A DNA stretch of 62,367 bases from Speluncibacter jeojiensis (GCF_029589495.1 NZ_JAAIVF010000009.1:1-62367), one strand, 5' to 3'; positions 7,417 to 16,283 are shown, numbered from the stretch's first letter. A program made the numbers and translations. The notes: a model not told the origin generated them from the sequence alone.

Positions 7417-8555
7417 TCTCCTGGGTGATGCTGATCATGGTGCTGGGCGCCGAGATCACCGGCGCCTCCGCGATCGTGTCCGGCTGGCTGCCCGCGGTGC
7501 CGCAGTGGGCCATCGCGCTGGTGTTCGTGGCCTTCTTCGCCGTCGTCAACCTGTCCAAGGTCGGCAACTTCGGCGAGTTCGAGTTCTGGTTCGCCGCCAT
7601 CAAGGTCGCGGTCATCGTCGGATTCCTGGTCCTCGGGGTGCTGGTGATCTTCGGGGTGCTGCCGCACACCGACCCGGCCGGATTCACCCATTTCCTCGGC
7701 GACGGCGGATTCATGCCCAACGGCATCGGCGGTGTGGCCGCGGGACTGCTGGTCGTCGCCTTCGCGTTCGGCGGCATCGAGATCGTCACGATCGCCGCGG
7801 CCGAATCCGAGGACCCCGAACGCAGCATCGCCACCGCGGTCCGCAGCGTCGTGTGGCGGATCAGCGTGTTCTACCTGGGCGCCGTCGCGATCATGGTGTT
7901 CGTGCTGCCCTGGCACTCCGCCGACAGCGGCACCGGACCGTTCGTCGCGGTGCTCGATCAGGCGCACCTGCCGATGGTCTCCGGGCTGATGGAGGTCGTG
8001 GTCGTCATCGCGCTGCTCTCGGCGTTCAACGCCAACGTCTACGGCACGTCCCGGATGGCGTACTCGCTGGCGCTGCGCGGCGACGGCCCGCGGGTGTTGA
8101 CGCGGCTCTCACGCACGGGTGTGCCGAGCGCGGCGGTGTGGCTGTCGGTGTTCTTCGGGTTCGTCAGCGTGCTGCTGAACTGGCTGCTGCCCGACCAACT
8201 GCTCTCGATCCTGCTCAACGCGGTCGGCTCGGCGCTGCTGGTGATCTGGGTGTTCATCGCGGTGGCCCAGTTGCGGCTGCGGCCGCGGCTGGAGCGGGCG
8301 GGCACGCTGCCCGTGCGGATGTGGGGTCACCCGTACCTGACGTGGCTCACCCTGGCCGCACTCGGCGGACTGATCGCGCTGATGGCCACCGACGCCGATG
8401 CCCGCAAACAGCTGCTCTCGACCCTGGTGTTGTTCGCGGTGATCGCACTCTGCGGGGTGGTCACCGCACGACGGCGCCACCGAAGGTCGAATGACAGTCA
8501 GACAAATCACGGGCAGGCGAATCACCCACCCGCCGCAGACCGTTCACCTGTGTGA
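7410..8555 (+). pseudogene. Amino-acid permease (APC family), 5'-truncated
   Basis: The open frame gives 376 residues from a GTG at 7425, but homology-like sequence (RISWVMLIMVLGAEITGASA) starts a few codons earlier, right after an in-frame TAA. APC permeases of the AnsP/GabP/CycA type are about 450-490 aa with 12 membrane segments; here only eight to nine remain, beginning at what is normally TM4, so roughly 100-110 N-terminal residues with the substrate-binding unwound TM1 are missing. The remaining part is intact, e.g. AFNANVYGTSRMAYSLALRGDGP, typical for the loop after TM8. Loss coincides with the element boundary, so disruption by integration is the simplest explanation. Confidence 0.85.
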
Positions 8556-8634
8556 CATCCGGCATTCGACGGTGGTCCGACTTCCGCGGGCAAGGTGATC
8601 GTGTCCGCAAGCCGACACCCGCGAAGGAACGAAT

Positions 8635-8778
8635 GTGAACATCATCGCCGAGCTGATCAAGTCCATGAATGCCGGTTCGACCGCCCTGACCACCAGCAGC
8701 GCCGACGGCGGCGCGGCCTCGATCTTCAAGAGCCTGTCGGCCGGTTCCTCCGCGCTGGGCACCGCCTCGGCCGCCTGA
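8635..8778 (+). CDS. 47-aa peptide with internal duplication, possible mycomembrane peptide
   Basis: A GTG with AAGGA six bases upstream opens 47 codons and a TGA; the overlapping ATG at 8633 is followed at once by TGA and is not used. The peptide has two imperfect copies of a 15-residue unit: KSMNAGSTALTTSSA (about 9-23) and KSLSAGSSALGTASA (about 32-46). There is no signal peptide, Cys, Trp or Tyr, and it is rich in Ser/Ala/Gly. The size and lack of signal recall the PorA/PorH peptides of Corynebacterium, but sequence similarity is not evident. It stands alone between two unrelated genes. Confidence 0.6.
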   Translation: MNIIAELIKSMNAGSTALTTSSADGGAASIFKSLSAGSSALGTASAA

Positions 8779-8884
8779 ACACCTCCCGAAGCGGCCGTCG
8801 TCGGTCGTGCACGGATTCCGGTCTCCGGGTGACGCCACACCGACGTCGCCCGGAGATCGTCTTCGGTGCGCATGTCCCGGGCGG

Positions 8885-9919
8885 TCAGAGCGCCGCGGGC
8901 GCCACCTGCACGACCACCTTGCCGAAGTTCTCCCCGCGCAACATCCCCAGGAACGCCGACGGCGCGTTCTCCAGCCCGTCGACGACGTCCTCGCGGTAGC
9001 GCACCTTGCCCTCGGCGATCCACGTCGCCATGTCGTGTCGGAAGTCGGCGTGCATCTCGGCGACGAACTCGGCCTGGATGAACCCCCGCACGGTCAGGCT
9101 CTTGGTCAGCACCGCCGACAGGAAGCCCGGCAGCCGGTCGGGCCCCGCCGGGACCGCGGTCGCGTTGTACTGGGACACCAGACCGCAGACCGGCATCCGC
9201 GCGTAGGTGTTGAGCAGCGGCAGCACCGCGGCGGTCACCGGCCCGCCGACGTTCTCGAAGTAGACGTCGATGCCGTCCGGCGCCGCCTCCCGCAGGCGGT
9301 CGGCGAAGTCGGGCGCGCGGTGGTCGACCGCGGCGTCGAAGCCGAGTTCGTCCCGCAGAAACGCGCACTTCTCCGGCCCGCCGGCGATGCCGACCGCGCG
9401 GGCGCCGTGGATACGGGCGATCTGGCCGACCGCCGATCCCACCGGCCCCGACGCCGCCGCGACCGCCACCGTCTCCCCCGAGACCGGCCGGCCGATCTTC
9501 AGCAGCCCCGCATAGCCGGTGAAGCCGGGCATGCCCAACACTCCGAGCGACGCGGACAGCGGTGCCCGCGACGTGTCGAGCACCCGCACCGCGGACGCGT
9601 CGGCGACCGCGTGCGTCTGCCAACCGGTGTAGCCGAGGACGTGGTCGCCGGGTTTCACGGACGGATCGCGCGAGTCGATCACCTGCGAGACCGTCGCGCC
9701 GACCATGACATCGCCGACCTGTATCGGCGCCGCATAGGATTTCGCGTCGCTCATCCGGCCCCGCATGTACGGGTCCAGCGAGAGGTACACGGTCCGCAAC
9801 GAGACCTGTCCGGGGGCCGGTTCGGCGACTGCCACGGTCTCGGTGCGGAAATCGGCGGCCACGGGCTCGCCGTGGGGTCGCGCGGCCAGGACGATGCGGG
9901 TGGTCTGCAGGGCGCTCAT
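8885..9919 (-). CDS. NADP-dependent MDR reductase (CurA / leukotriene-B4-dehydrogenase-like)
   Basis: 344 aa, medium-chain dehydrogenase/reductase without the zinc-binding residues. It probably reduces activated double bonds of enones with NADPH. Visible family features: the N-terminal GroES-like domain with [11 protein letters not shown] (about 46-56), [10 protein letters not shown], then [13 protein letters not shown] and the Rossmann nucleotide site [13 protein letters not shown] (about 150-165), and YFENVGG near 230. The ATG at 9919 follows a spacer that consists almost wholly of a 14-bp tandem repeat, so its promoter would lie in or before the repeat. Single gene; physiological substrate unknown. 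Confidence 0.85.
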   Translation of the reverse strand: MSALQTTRIVLAARPHGEPVAADFRTETVAVAEPAPGQVSLRTVYLSLDPYMRGRMSDAKSYAAPIQVGDVMVGATVSQVIDSRDPSVKPGDHVLGYTGWQTHAVADASAVRVLDTSRAPLSASLGVLGMPGFTGYAGLLKIGRPVSGETVAVAAASGPVGSAVGQIARIHGARAVGIAGGPEKCAFLRDELGFDAAVDHRAPDFADRLREAAPDGIDVYFENVGGPVTAAVLPLLNTYARMPVCGLVSQYNATAVPAGPDRLPGFLSAVLTKSLTVRGFIQAEFVAEMHADFRHDMATWIAEGKVRYREDVVDGLENAPSAFLGMLRGENFGKVVVQVAPAAL

Positions 9920-9949
9920 GGGACGTGACCGTACGCCCGCGTCCGGGCG

Positions 9950-10075
9950 GCCGCCGCTGTTCGGCCGCCGCTGTTCGGCCGTCGCGGTTCGGCCGTCGCG
10001 GTTCGGCCGTCGCGGTTCGGCCGTCGCGGTTCGGCCGTCGCGGTTCGGCCGTCGCGGTTCGGCCGTCGCGGTTCG
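9950..10075. repeat. Nine-unit 14-bp tandem repeat
   Basis: Seven exact copies of GCCGTCGCGGTTCG preceded by two variant copies GCCGCCGCTGTTCG, contiguous and without spacers. Fourteen is not a multiple of three and no gene covers it. It lies upstream of the MDR reductase start and just after the stop of the DUF2568 gene, so copy number could alter the reductase promoter. Confidence 0.95.
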
Positions 10076-10079
10076 GACC

Positions 10080-10436
10080 TCAGCGTTCGCGCCGGCTGCC
10101 GAGCCCGAACACGACCGCCGACACGATCACGAACACGACGGCGACCGGCACCAGGCCCGCGCCGATCCCGATGATCGCGGCGATGACGAACAACGCGATC
10201 TGCGCGGCGAGGCGCCCCGGATTGGCCAGCCTGCGCTGCGCCCCGGGAGCCATCCAGGTTGTCCACACCCCGGCGGCGACCAGCGGGAACAACACCGCCA
10301 GGATGACCTGCAGCGCCAGCCCGGACCCGATGCGCCAGCCCGAGACGGCGAGGATCACCAGCATCGCCAGTTCGCAGAGGAACGCCAGCGAATCGAGCAC
10401 GGTGACCCGGCCTTCGTTCGGCTTCGCAGCGCCCAT
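10080..10436 (-). CDS. DUF2568 (YrdB-like) membrane protein
   Basis: 118 aa with four hydrophobic segments (about 14-34, 40-60, 76-91, 93-111). The family signature [18 protein letters not shown] and [21 protein letters not shown]-type block are clear. The longer open frame upstream is a shadow of the opposite-strand gene; the ATG at 10436 begins the recognisable domain. DUF2568 proteins have no established function. The gene ends five bases before the tandem repeat. Confidence 0.8.
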   Translation of the reverse strand: MGAAKPNEGRVTVLDSLAFLCELAMLVILAVSGWRIGSGLALQVILAVLFPLVAAGVWTTWMAPGAQRRLANPGRLAAQIALFVIAAIIGIGAGLVPVAVVFVIVSAVVFGLGSRRER

Positions 10437-10541
10437 GGACGGCAGTCTACGACCACCACCCGCCGCGCTCGTGCGCATTTCGTCGCCCCATCTGTGGACG
10501 TTCGACACGCGCGAGCGGGCGATCGCGTGTTGACTGGGGCC

Positions 10542-10973
10542 ATGTCCCAGACACCCGAATACGCCCCCAGCCCACAACAGTTCGTCAGCGACCAGGTCGC
10601 GAAGTTCGAGAGTTCCGGCGGTACCGAGGGCAACGAGATGAACGGCAAGCCGATCATCGTGCTCACCACCGTCGGCGCGAAGTCCGGCAAGCTGCGCAAG
10701 GCCCCGCTGATGCGGGTCGAGCACGACGGCGTCTACGCGGTCGTCGCCTCCCTCGGCGGAGCGCCGACCAATCCGGTCTGGTACCACAACATCGTCGCGA
10801 ACCCGCAGGTCCAACTGCAGGACGGCGCCGAGAAGCACGACTACACCGCGCACGAGGCGACCGGCACGGAACGCGACCAGTGGTGGGAGCGCGCCGTCGC
10901 CGCGTGGCCGGACTACGCCGAGTACCAGCGCAAGACCGACCGGCAGATCCCGGTGTTCGTCCTCGAACGCTGA
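10542..10973 (+). CDS. F420-dependent nitroreductase-type oxidoreductase (DDN family)
   Basis: 143 aa. Deazaflavin-dependent nitroreductase family, which uses reduced coenzyme F420 for hydride transfer. The family core is visible: [21 protein letters not shown] at about 26-42, [11 protein letters not shown] (about 48-58), and [12 protein letters not shown] (about 77-88), the F420-binding loop, then [21 protein letters not shown]. The ATG at 10542 begins the domain. It sits convergent to a second F420-type gene and about 6 kb from fbiC, consistent with an F420-rich cell. Physiological substrate unknown, possibly quinones. Confidence 0.88.
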   Translation: MSQTPEYAPSPQQFVSDQVAKFESSGGTEGNEMNGKPIIVLTTVGAKSGKLRKAPLMRVEHDGVYAVVASLGGAPTNPVWYHNIVANPQVQLQDGAEKHDYTAHEATGTERDQWWERAVAAWPDYAEYQRKTDRQIPVFVLER

Positions 10974-10982
10974 ACGGGTGGC

Positions 10983-11014
10983 GCGGCGGCGGCCGGGTCC
11001 CCGGCCGCCGCCGC
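10983..11014. terminator. Shared terminator between convergent F420 enzyme genes
   Basis: A 14-bp perfect stem of GCGGCGGCGGCCGG type with a GTCC loop lies between stops at 10973 (+) and 11020 (-), so it can serve both genes. Confidence 0.75.
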
Positions 11015-11019
11015 AGCGG

Positions 11020-11451
11020 TCAGGAACCCGCCATGCCGTAGACCCGTTCGACGATCACCGTCAGCAACAGCCGTCTCTCGCGGACCATCGCCTCACGGAA
11101 CTCGTCCCAGTCGGGGTGTTCGCCCTGCAGGGTCCGGTACAGCTCGACGAGCCGGTTGACCGTGAGGTCGTGCGGGTCCTCGGCGTGCGGGGTCAGCTCG
11201 GCGCGCCCCTCGACGACCGCGTACGACCAGCCGTCGTTGCCGTTGACCTGCAGGCTGACCCGCGGGTCGCGGCGCATGTTCGTGGTCTTGGCGCGGGTGT
11301 CGGTCACCGAGATCTCGAAGCGCTGGTGCAGTTTGTCGAAGTGGTACATCACGTTGGACAGCTGCGGGCGGCCGTCGCGTTTGAGCGTGACGAGTGTCCC
11401 GATCCCCCGGTCCCCGAACAGGTCCTCGAGTTCTTTCTGATACGGGCTCAT
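11020..11451 (-). CDS. PPOX-class F420-dependent oxidoreductase
   Basis: 143 aa, split-barrel flavin/deazaflavin-binding family (pyridoxamine-phosphate-oxidase-like), of the type that in mycobacteria includes the F420H2-dependent biliverdin reductase Rv2074/Rv1155 group. Visible: GTLVTLKRDGRPQLSNVMYHFD near the N-terminus, RAKTTNMRRDPRVSLQV in the middle, and a C-terminal VYG. I start at the ATG of MSPYQKELEDLF (11451) because the seven residues before it are not domain-like. Single gene, convergent with the DDN-family gene. Confidence 0.85.
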   Translation of the reverse strand: MSPYQKELEDLFGDRGIGTLVTLKRDGRPQLSNVMYHFDKLHQRFEISVTDTRAKTTNMRRDPRVSLQVNGNDGWSYAVVEGRAELTPHAEDPHDLTVNRLVELYRTLQGEHPDWDEFREAMVRERRLLLTVIVERVYGMAGS

Positions 11452-11557
11452 ACCAGCGAGATTACCCAGCAAGATCGGTCGCGTCGCGGGTTTGCGCGCA
11501 GCGGTCCGGCTCCGGATCGCCTTCCGGTCACGCGCCGGATCGCCTCGTCGTCCGCCC

Positions 11558-12976
11558 TCAGCTCAGCCGGCGCTTCTGCACCTTGCCCATCGCGTTGCGC
11601 GGCAGCGATTCGACGAGTCGGATCTCGCGGGGACGCTTGTGCACGGACAGTTCCGACGCGACGTATCCGATCAACTCGTCGGGGGTCGGCGACGTCCCCG
11701 CCCTGGCCACCACATAGGCCACGACCCGCTGCCCTAGGTCGTCGTCGGGCACCCCGACGACCGCGACCTCGGCGACCTCGCCGTGCCCGAGCAGCGCGGT
11801 CTCCACCTCGCCGGCGCCGATGCGATAGCCACCGGACTTGATCAGATCGGTCGACGCGCGACCGACTATCCGGTGGAACCCGGATGCGTCGACGGCCGCG
11901 ACGTCGCCGGTGACGAACCAGCCGTCGTCGGTGCGGGATTCGGCCGTCGCATCGGGCCGGTTCAGGTAGCCGTCGAAGAGCATCGGCCCGCGCACCTGCA
12001 GCGCGCCGATCGTCTCGCCGTCGTGCGGGACCGGCGCGCCGTCCTCGCCGACGATCCGGGTGCTGACCCCGGTGACGGGCACGCCGACCCAGCCGGGCCG
12101 TCGTTCCCCGTCGGCGCGGGTGCTCAGCGTGATCATGGTCTCGCTCATCCCGTACCGTTCGACCGGGCGCAGGCCGGTGAGCGCGGCGAGACGCTCGAAC
12201 ACCGGCACCGGCAGCGGCGCGCTGCCGGAGACGAGCAGCCTGGCCCCGGACAGCGCCCGCGCGGACCGCTCGTCCTCGGCGATCCGCGACCACACCGTCG
12301 GCACGCCGAAGTACATCGACCCGCGCGCCGACGCGTAGGCGGCTGGAGTCGGCCGGCCGGTGTGGATCAGCCTGCTACCGATCCGCAGCGGGCCCAGCAG
12401 CCCGAGGATCAGCCCGTGCACGTGGAACAGCGGGAGCCCGTGCACGAGGGTGTCCTTCTCGGTCCACTGCCACGCCTCGGCGAGCGCGTCGAGGCCGGCG
12501 GCGACGGCGCGCCGGGACAGCAGCACGCCCTTGGGCGCCCCGGTGGTGCCGGAGGTGTAGATGACAAAGGCGGTCGATGCGGGATCCGGCTCGGGGTGCG
12601 CGTGCCAGTCGCGGGCGTGCAACCGCACCGGGACCACCGGCAGTTCCCTTCCGACGGTGTCACCGGCGGGCGCCGTGCCCAGCCACGCCTGCGCCGCCGA
12701 GTCGGCGAGGATGTGCGCGCGTTCGGCCGGGCCGGCGTCGGCGGGCACCGGCACCACGGCGACCCCGGCGAACAGGCAGGCGACGACCGCGACGACGGTG
12801 GTCGCGGTCGGCTCCGCGAGCACCGCGACCGTCCGCGCGCCGGCGATCCGCCGGGCCAGCGCGCCCGCGGCGCCGACGAGGTCGCTGCGCGAGAGGGTGA
12901 CTCCGTCGATCGTGACGGCATCGGGCACGTCGTCGCCCCGGGCGACGGCGAGAGGGTTCAGGGAACGGAGCAGCAC
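11558..12976 (-). CDS. fadD36: Acyl-CoA synthetase, FadD36-like
   Basis: 472 aa, ANL superfamily adenylating enzyme forming acyl-CoA via acyl-AMP. P-loop motif YTSGTTGAPKG at about 140-150, A5 motif YGMSET near 285, hinge/A8 region GRASTDLIKSGGYRIGAGEVE, and the A10 catalytic lysine in RNAMGKVQKRRLS at the end. Length equals the 473-aa M. tuberculosis FadD36, and location on the same side of the fbiC/dapC block as in that genome supports the name. FadD36 links fatty acid or branched/short acids to CoA; the exact substrate is unproven. TTG/ATG at 12976 is 65 bases from the divergent SMP-30 gene. Confidence 0.85.
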   Translation of the reverse strand: MLLRSLNPLAVARGDDVPDAVTIDGVTLSRSDLVGAAGALARRIAGARTVAVLAEPTATTVVAVVACLFAGVAVVPVPADAGPAERAHILADSAAQAWLGTAPAGDTVGRELPVVPVRLHARDWHAHPEPDPASTAFVIYTSGTTGAPKGVLLSRRAVAAGLDALAEAWQWTEKDTLVHGLPLFHVHGLILGLLGPLRIGSRLIHTGRPTPAAYASARGSMYFGVPTVWSRIAEDERSARALSGARLLVSGSAPLPVPVFERLAALTGLRPVERYGMSETMITLSTRADGERRPGWVGVPVTGVSTRIVGEDGAPVPHDGETIGALQVRGPMLFDGYLNRPDATAESRTDDGWFVTGDVAAVDASGFHRIVGRASTDLIKSGGYRIGAGEVETALLGHGEVAEVAVVGVPDDDLGQRVVAYVVARAGTSPTPDELIGYVASELSVHKRPREIRLVESLPRNAMGKVQKRRLS

Positions 12977-13041
12977 GGATCCCAGCCTCTCACAGGACGA
13001 CCCGCCCGCCGGCGCACAACCGGCGGACTAGCCTCGGTGAC

Positions 13042-13878
13042 ATGACCACGGCCACACCGGAAATCCTGCTGACCGACCTGGTCTTCCCCGAGGGCGCCCG
13101 CTGGCACGGGGACGCATTGTGGTTTTCCGACGTGCACGCCGACGTCGTGCTGCGTTTCGATCCGGCCGCGGGCCGACTCGACCGGGTCGCCGCGGTACCG
13201 GGCGGCCCCGCCGGCCTCGGGTTCCTGCCGGACGGCCGGTTGCTGGTCACCGCCGGACACGACCGCACGGTCCGGAGGCTCGAGCGCGACGGACGGCTGG
13301 TCGTGCACGCCGACCTGTCCGACCTCGCCTCCTGGCACCTCAACGACATGGCGGTAGACGGTCACGGGCGCGCCTGGGTCGGCAACTACGGCGACGACAG
13401 CGCGCCGCCGGCCCCGCCGCGGCCGGCGAACCTGGTGCGGGTGGATCCGGACGGCACCACGACGGTCGCGGCCGGCGAGATGCTGTTCGCAAACGGCATC
13501 GTCGTCACCGCCGACGGCGGCACCCTCATCGTCGCCGAGACCCGTTCCACGCCTGGACGATTGACCGCCTTCACGATCCTGTCCGACGGCACCCTGACCG
13601 ACCGTCGCACGCTGTGCACGTTCGCGCCGTCGGTGCTGCCGGACGGCCTGACCATCGCCGCCGACGACGCTGTGTGGGTGGCGTCGCCGTTCAGCGGCGA
13701 GGTGCTGCGCGTCGACCCCGGCGGCGCCGTGACAGACCGGATCGAGGTCCCGCACCCGTATGCGGTCGCGCTGGGCGGTCGCCGCGGAGAGGACCTGTTC
13801 GTCTGCTCGGCCGACCACTGGGAGCCCGACCTGGCCCGCACGGCGCGCTCGGGAAAGATCCTGCGTCTTCGCCCGTGA
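13042..13878 (+). CDS. SMP-30/gluconolactonase-family (LRE) protein
   Basis: 278 aa, six-bladed beta-propeller lactonase family. Metal-site residues typical of the family are visible: E in LVFPEGARW (about 17-25), N/D in SWHLNDMAVDGHGRAWVGNYG (about 101-120), ANGIVVTADGGTLIVAET (about 150-167) with the Asn ligand, and PDGLTIAADDAVWVASP (about 203-219) with the catalytic Asp. It probably hydrolyses a sugar-like or aromatic lactone. It is divergent from fadD36 (65-base spacer), suggesting shared regulation, and convergent with dapC. Confidence 0.88.
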   Translation: MTTATPEILLTDLVFPEGARWHGDALWFSDVHADVVLRFDPAAGRLDRVAAVPGGPAGLGFLPDGRLLVTAGHDRTVRRLERDGRLVVHADLSDLASWHLNDMAVDGHGRAWVGNYGDDSAPPAPPRPANLVRVDPDGTTTVAAGEMLFANGIVVTADGGTLIVAETRSTPGRLTAFTILSDGTLTDRRTLCTFAPSVLPDGLTIAADDAVWVASPFSGEVLRVDPGGAVTDRIEVPHPYAVALGGRRGEDLFVCSADHWEPDLARTARSGKILRLRP

Positions 13879-13919
13879 ACGCGTTGCGGGATCGACACCT
13901 CCCGACTCGCGCACGGCAC

Positions 13920-15017
13920 TCACAGCCGGGCGGCGGCCGCCTCGATGCGCTCATCGGAGGCGGTCAGCGCGATCCGCACGTGCTCGCCGCCGCGGGGGCC
14001 GTAGAACTCGCCCGGCGCCACCAGGATTCCGCGATCGGCGAACCAGTCGACGGTGTCGCGGCACGGCTCGCCGCGGGTGGCCCACAGGTACAGACCGGCC
14101 TCCGAATCGTCGATCCGCAGGCCCGCGCCGAGGACGGCCTCCTTGAGGATCGCCCGGCGTCTTCCGTAGCGCTCGCGCTGGATGCGCTCGTGCTCGTCCT
14201 CGGACAGCGCCGCGGTCATCGCAGCCTGGATCGGCAGCGGCACCATCATCCCGGCGTGCTTGCGGACCGCGAGCAACTCGGCCACCAGACCCGGATCTCC
14301 GGCGATGAACGCCGCGCGGTAGCTGGCCAGGCTCGAGGTCTTCGACAGCGAGTGCACCGCCAGCAGCCCGTCGAGGCTGCCCCCGGTCACCCGCGGATCG
14401 AGGATCGAGACGGGCTCGGCATCCCAGCCCAGGCCCAGGTAGCACTCGTCGGAGACGACGATCGCGCCGCGCTGACGCGCCCAGTCGACGACCTTGCGCA
14501 GGTGGTCGACGCCGAGCACCTTGCCGGTCGGGTTCGACGGCGAGTTCACGTACACCATCGACACCGGCGCGGGACCGACCTGGGCGGTTCCGTCGGCGCG
14601 GAGCACACGGGCGCCGGCCAGCAAGGCGCCCACCTCGTAGGTCGGGTAGGCGAGTTCGGGGATCACCACGGTGTCGCCGATACCGAAGCCGAGCAGCCGG
14701 GGCAGCCAGGCGATGGCCTCCTTGCTGCCGATCACCGGCAGCACCGCATCGGCGGGGATCCCGGCCAGCCCGTAGCGCCGTTCCAGTGCCGCCGACGCGG
14801 CGGCCCGCAACTCGGGGGTGCCCGCGGTCGTCGGATAGCCGGGGCGGTCCGCGACCGATGCCAGCGCCTCACGGATGACCGGGGCGACCGGATCGACGGG
14901 GGTTCCCACCGACAGGTCGACGAGGCCACCCTCGTGGGCGGCCGCGCGGGCCGTCACGTCGGCGAGCGAGTCCCAGGGGAAGTCCGGCAGGGTCCGGGCG
15001 ACCGGCGTGCGGGTCAA
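13920..15017 (-). CDS. dapC: N-succinyldiaminopimelate aminotransferase
   Basis: About 365 aa, PLP-dependent fold-type I aminotransferase that makes succinyl-diaminopimelate in lysine and peptidoglycan synthesis. Visible: SVGTPVDPVAP, YPTTAGTPELR, NSPSNPTGKV (Asn/Tyr PLP-site block), VSDECYLGLGWD, and the PLP lysine in HSLSKTSSLASYRAAF. The frame is open through the upstream ferredoxin gene, so the long reading is false. A TTG at 15017 begins right after the ferredoxin stop (TGA at 15021-15019), giving the length of Rv1178. The fdxC-dapC pairing is the mycobacterial order. Confidence 0.9.
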   Translation of the reverse strand: MTRTPVARTLPDFPWDSLADVTARAAAHEGGLVDLSVGTPVDPVAPVIREALASVADRPGYPTTAGTPELRAAASAALERRYGLAGIPADAVLPVIGSKEAIAWLPRLLGFGIGDTVVIPELAYPTYEVGALLAGARVLRADGTAQVGPAPVSMVYVNSPSNPTGKVLGVDHLRKVVDWARQRGAIVVSDECYLGLGWDAEPVSILDPRVTGGSLDGLLAVHSLSKTSSLASYRAAFIAGDPGLVAELLAVRKHAGMMVPLPIQAAMTAALSEDEHERIQRERYGRRRAILKEAVLGAGLRIDDSEAGLYLWATRGEPCRDTVDWFADRGILVAPGEFYGPRGGEHVRIALTASDERIEAAAARL

Positions 15018-15018
15018 C

Positions 15019-15342
15019 TCACTCCTCGCCCATCGGGGGGAGCGCCTTGACGAACGGGGCGTCGTGGTCGACCTTGCCGAGCTTGGCGGCGCCGCCGGGC
15101 GAGCCGAGATCGTTGAAGAACTCGACGTTCGCGTTGATGTAGTCGCTCCACTGGTCCGGGACGTCGTCCTCGTAGAAGATCGCCTCGACGGGGCAAACCG
15201 GCTCACACGCACCGCAGTCGACGCACTCGTCGGGCTGGATGTAGAGCATGCGGTTGCCCTCGTAGATGCAGTCGACCGGGCACTCCTCGACGCATGCCTT
15301 GTCCAAGACGTCGACGCACGGCTCCGCGATCGTGTAGGTCAC
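15019..15342 (-). CDS. fdxC: 7Fe/4Fe-type ferredoxin, FdxC-like
   Basis: 107 aa. Two iron-sulfur binding regions: CVDVLDKACVEECPVDC (Cys 9, 17, 21, 25) and CVDCGACEPVCPVEA (Cys 40, 43, 46, 50). The CxxxxxxxCxxxCP plus CxxCxxCxxxCP arrangement is typical of actinobacterial 7Fe ferredoxins. GTG start at 15342 has GAGGGAG six bases upstream. It precedes dapC with a 1-2-base gap, as in M. tuberculosis (Rv1177-Rv1178). Such ferredoxins feed electrons to P450s and other soluble redox enzymes. Confidence 0.95.
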   Translation of the reverse strand: MTYTIAEPCVDVLDKACVEECPVDCIYEGNRMLYIQPDECVDCGACEPVCPVEAIFYEDDVPDQWSDYINANVEFFNDLGSPGGAAKLGKVDHDAPFVKALPPMGEE

Positions 15343-15416
15343 TGCTACTCCCTCTGCCCTTCTGACACCGACCATTTCGGGGTGAACATCCCCCACCCCA
15401 GGGGAACACCAGTATT

Positions 15417-15433
15417 CCCCACCCGCGGTGGGG
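15417..15433 (-). terminator. Short hairpin between the fbiC unit and fdxC
   Basis: CCCCACC-CGC-GGTGGGG lies 8-24 bases beyond the stop of the unknown gene at 15441. It may end the fbiC transcript before the fdxC promoter. Confidence 0.45.
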
Positions 15434-15440
15434 CGCCGGA

Positions 15441-16283
15441 TCAGGGTGCCCTGACCGCCGGTTCCGGGACCAGTTCGGCCCCGGTGTTCTCCTCGATCCA
15501 GCGCCGGCCGGACTCGCCCGCCGCCACGGCTGCGCCGCGTTCCCCGGCATAGTCGGCGAGCGCGCCCATCAGCGGCAGGTGGCCGAGCCACCGGTAGACC
15601 GCGGCCGGGCGTGGTCGCTTGTCGAGTTCGTCCGGGATCGCGCGCACCGCACGGGAGGTCGCCCAGACGGTGCGCAGCGTCGGGAAGGGGCGTGCCGGCA
15701 CGGCGACGTCGTCCCGCGCAATCGGCAGCGCGTGGACGGGAACGATCTCGCGCTGGTCGATCTCGCGGCGGAACAGCACGGCGGCGAGCATCTCGACCTG
15801 CACGCCGCGATCGGTGACACCGAACTCGCGGGCGACGGCGACCAGCATCAGCGCCTGGTTGGCGACCGCGAGCAGATCCTGCAGCGGCAGCCGTTTGGCC
15901 AGCGGCCCGAGGACCCCAGGCGCGGCGACGACGACAGCACCCCAGCCGCCGGCGCGCCGGACCCACCAGTGCGCGCGGCTGCGCCGGTCCGCGCGCGCCC
16001 ACGCCGCGGTGCCGGGCACGCAGGCGGCGTCCAGCAGCCGGGCCGCGAGGTCGCGGAGGTGTTCGAGCAGCCGGTGGTGCTCGAACAGATCCGCGAAGGA
16101 CCAGTCCGAGAAGCCGGCATCCCAGCCCAGGTCCGGGTCCCGTCCGAACGTGCGGGCCTTGAGCCCCAGCGGATCGGCGGCCACCAGGTCGAGGGCCGGG
16201 TTGATCAGCTGCGCGGCGTGGTCGAGCACTGCGACCACGCGCGCGTCGCCGACCGGATCGACGCCGTGCGCCGGCCGGCTCAT
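15441..16283 (-). CDS. Unknown protein translationally coupled to fbiC
   Basis: 280 aa. It begins in an ATGA overlap with the fbiC stop (16280-16283). The sequence is Ala/Leu/Arg-rich and mainly helical, with one hydrophobic stretch ([20 protein letters not shown], about 114-133) and another [19 protein letters not shown] (about 137-155), so peripheral or shallow membrane association is possible. No catalytic motif or metal site is obvious. A conserved-looking block [23 protein letters not shown] lies at about 204-226. The coupling points to a role with F420 synthesis or membrane docking of FbiC, which is inference. Not recognised as any named family. Confidence 0.75.
   Translation of the reverse strand: MSRPAHGVDPVGDARVVAVLDHAAQLINPALDLVAADPLGLKARTFGRDPDLGWDAGFSDWSFADLFEHHRLLEHLRDLAARLLDAACVPGTAAWARADRRSRAHWWVRRAGGWGAVVVAAPGVLGPLAKRLPLQDLLAVANQALMLVAVAREFGVTDRGVQVEMLAAVLFRREIDQREIVPVHALPIARDDVAVPARPFPTLRTVWATSRAVRAIPDELDKRPRPAAVYRWLGHLPLMGALADYAGERGAAVAAGESGRRWIEENTGAELVPEPAVRAP

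Larger units (their letters stand above)
1..7420. mobile_element. Right-hand part of an integrated prophage or phage-plasmid-like element
   Basis: Two phage tail-type genes, a cargo acyltransferase and a leftward set of accessory/early genes (DUF3800, zinc ribbon, lipoprotein, DUF2637, winged-helix replication-type protein) are followed at about 7347-7420 by an amino-acid permease that lacks its N-terminus. The left end lies outside the window. No integrase, portal, terminase or capsid gene is visible here, so I infer only the right boundary, from the broken permease. DUF2637 proteins are frequent on actinobacterial plasmids and integrative elements, so an ICE or phage-plasmid is an alternative to a classical prophage. 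Confidence 0.7.

Noticed and set aside
9950-10075. CRISPR array
   Set aside because: The 14-bp units are directly adjacent with no spacers and no cas genes are near.
13119-15050. 643-aa rightward frame over SMP-30 and dapC
   Set aside because: Covers two real genes with opposite directions and is Arg/Pro-rich shadow.
15020-15212. N-terminal extension of dapC into the ferredoxin gene
   Set aside because: Open frame only because of GC bias; the aminotransferase domain begins after the ferredoxin stop, where a TTG is available.
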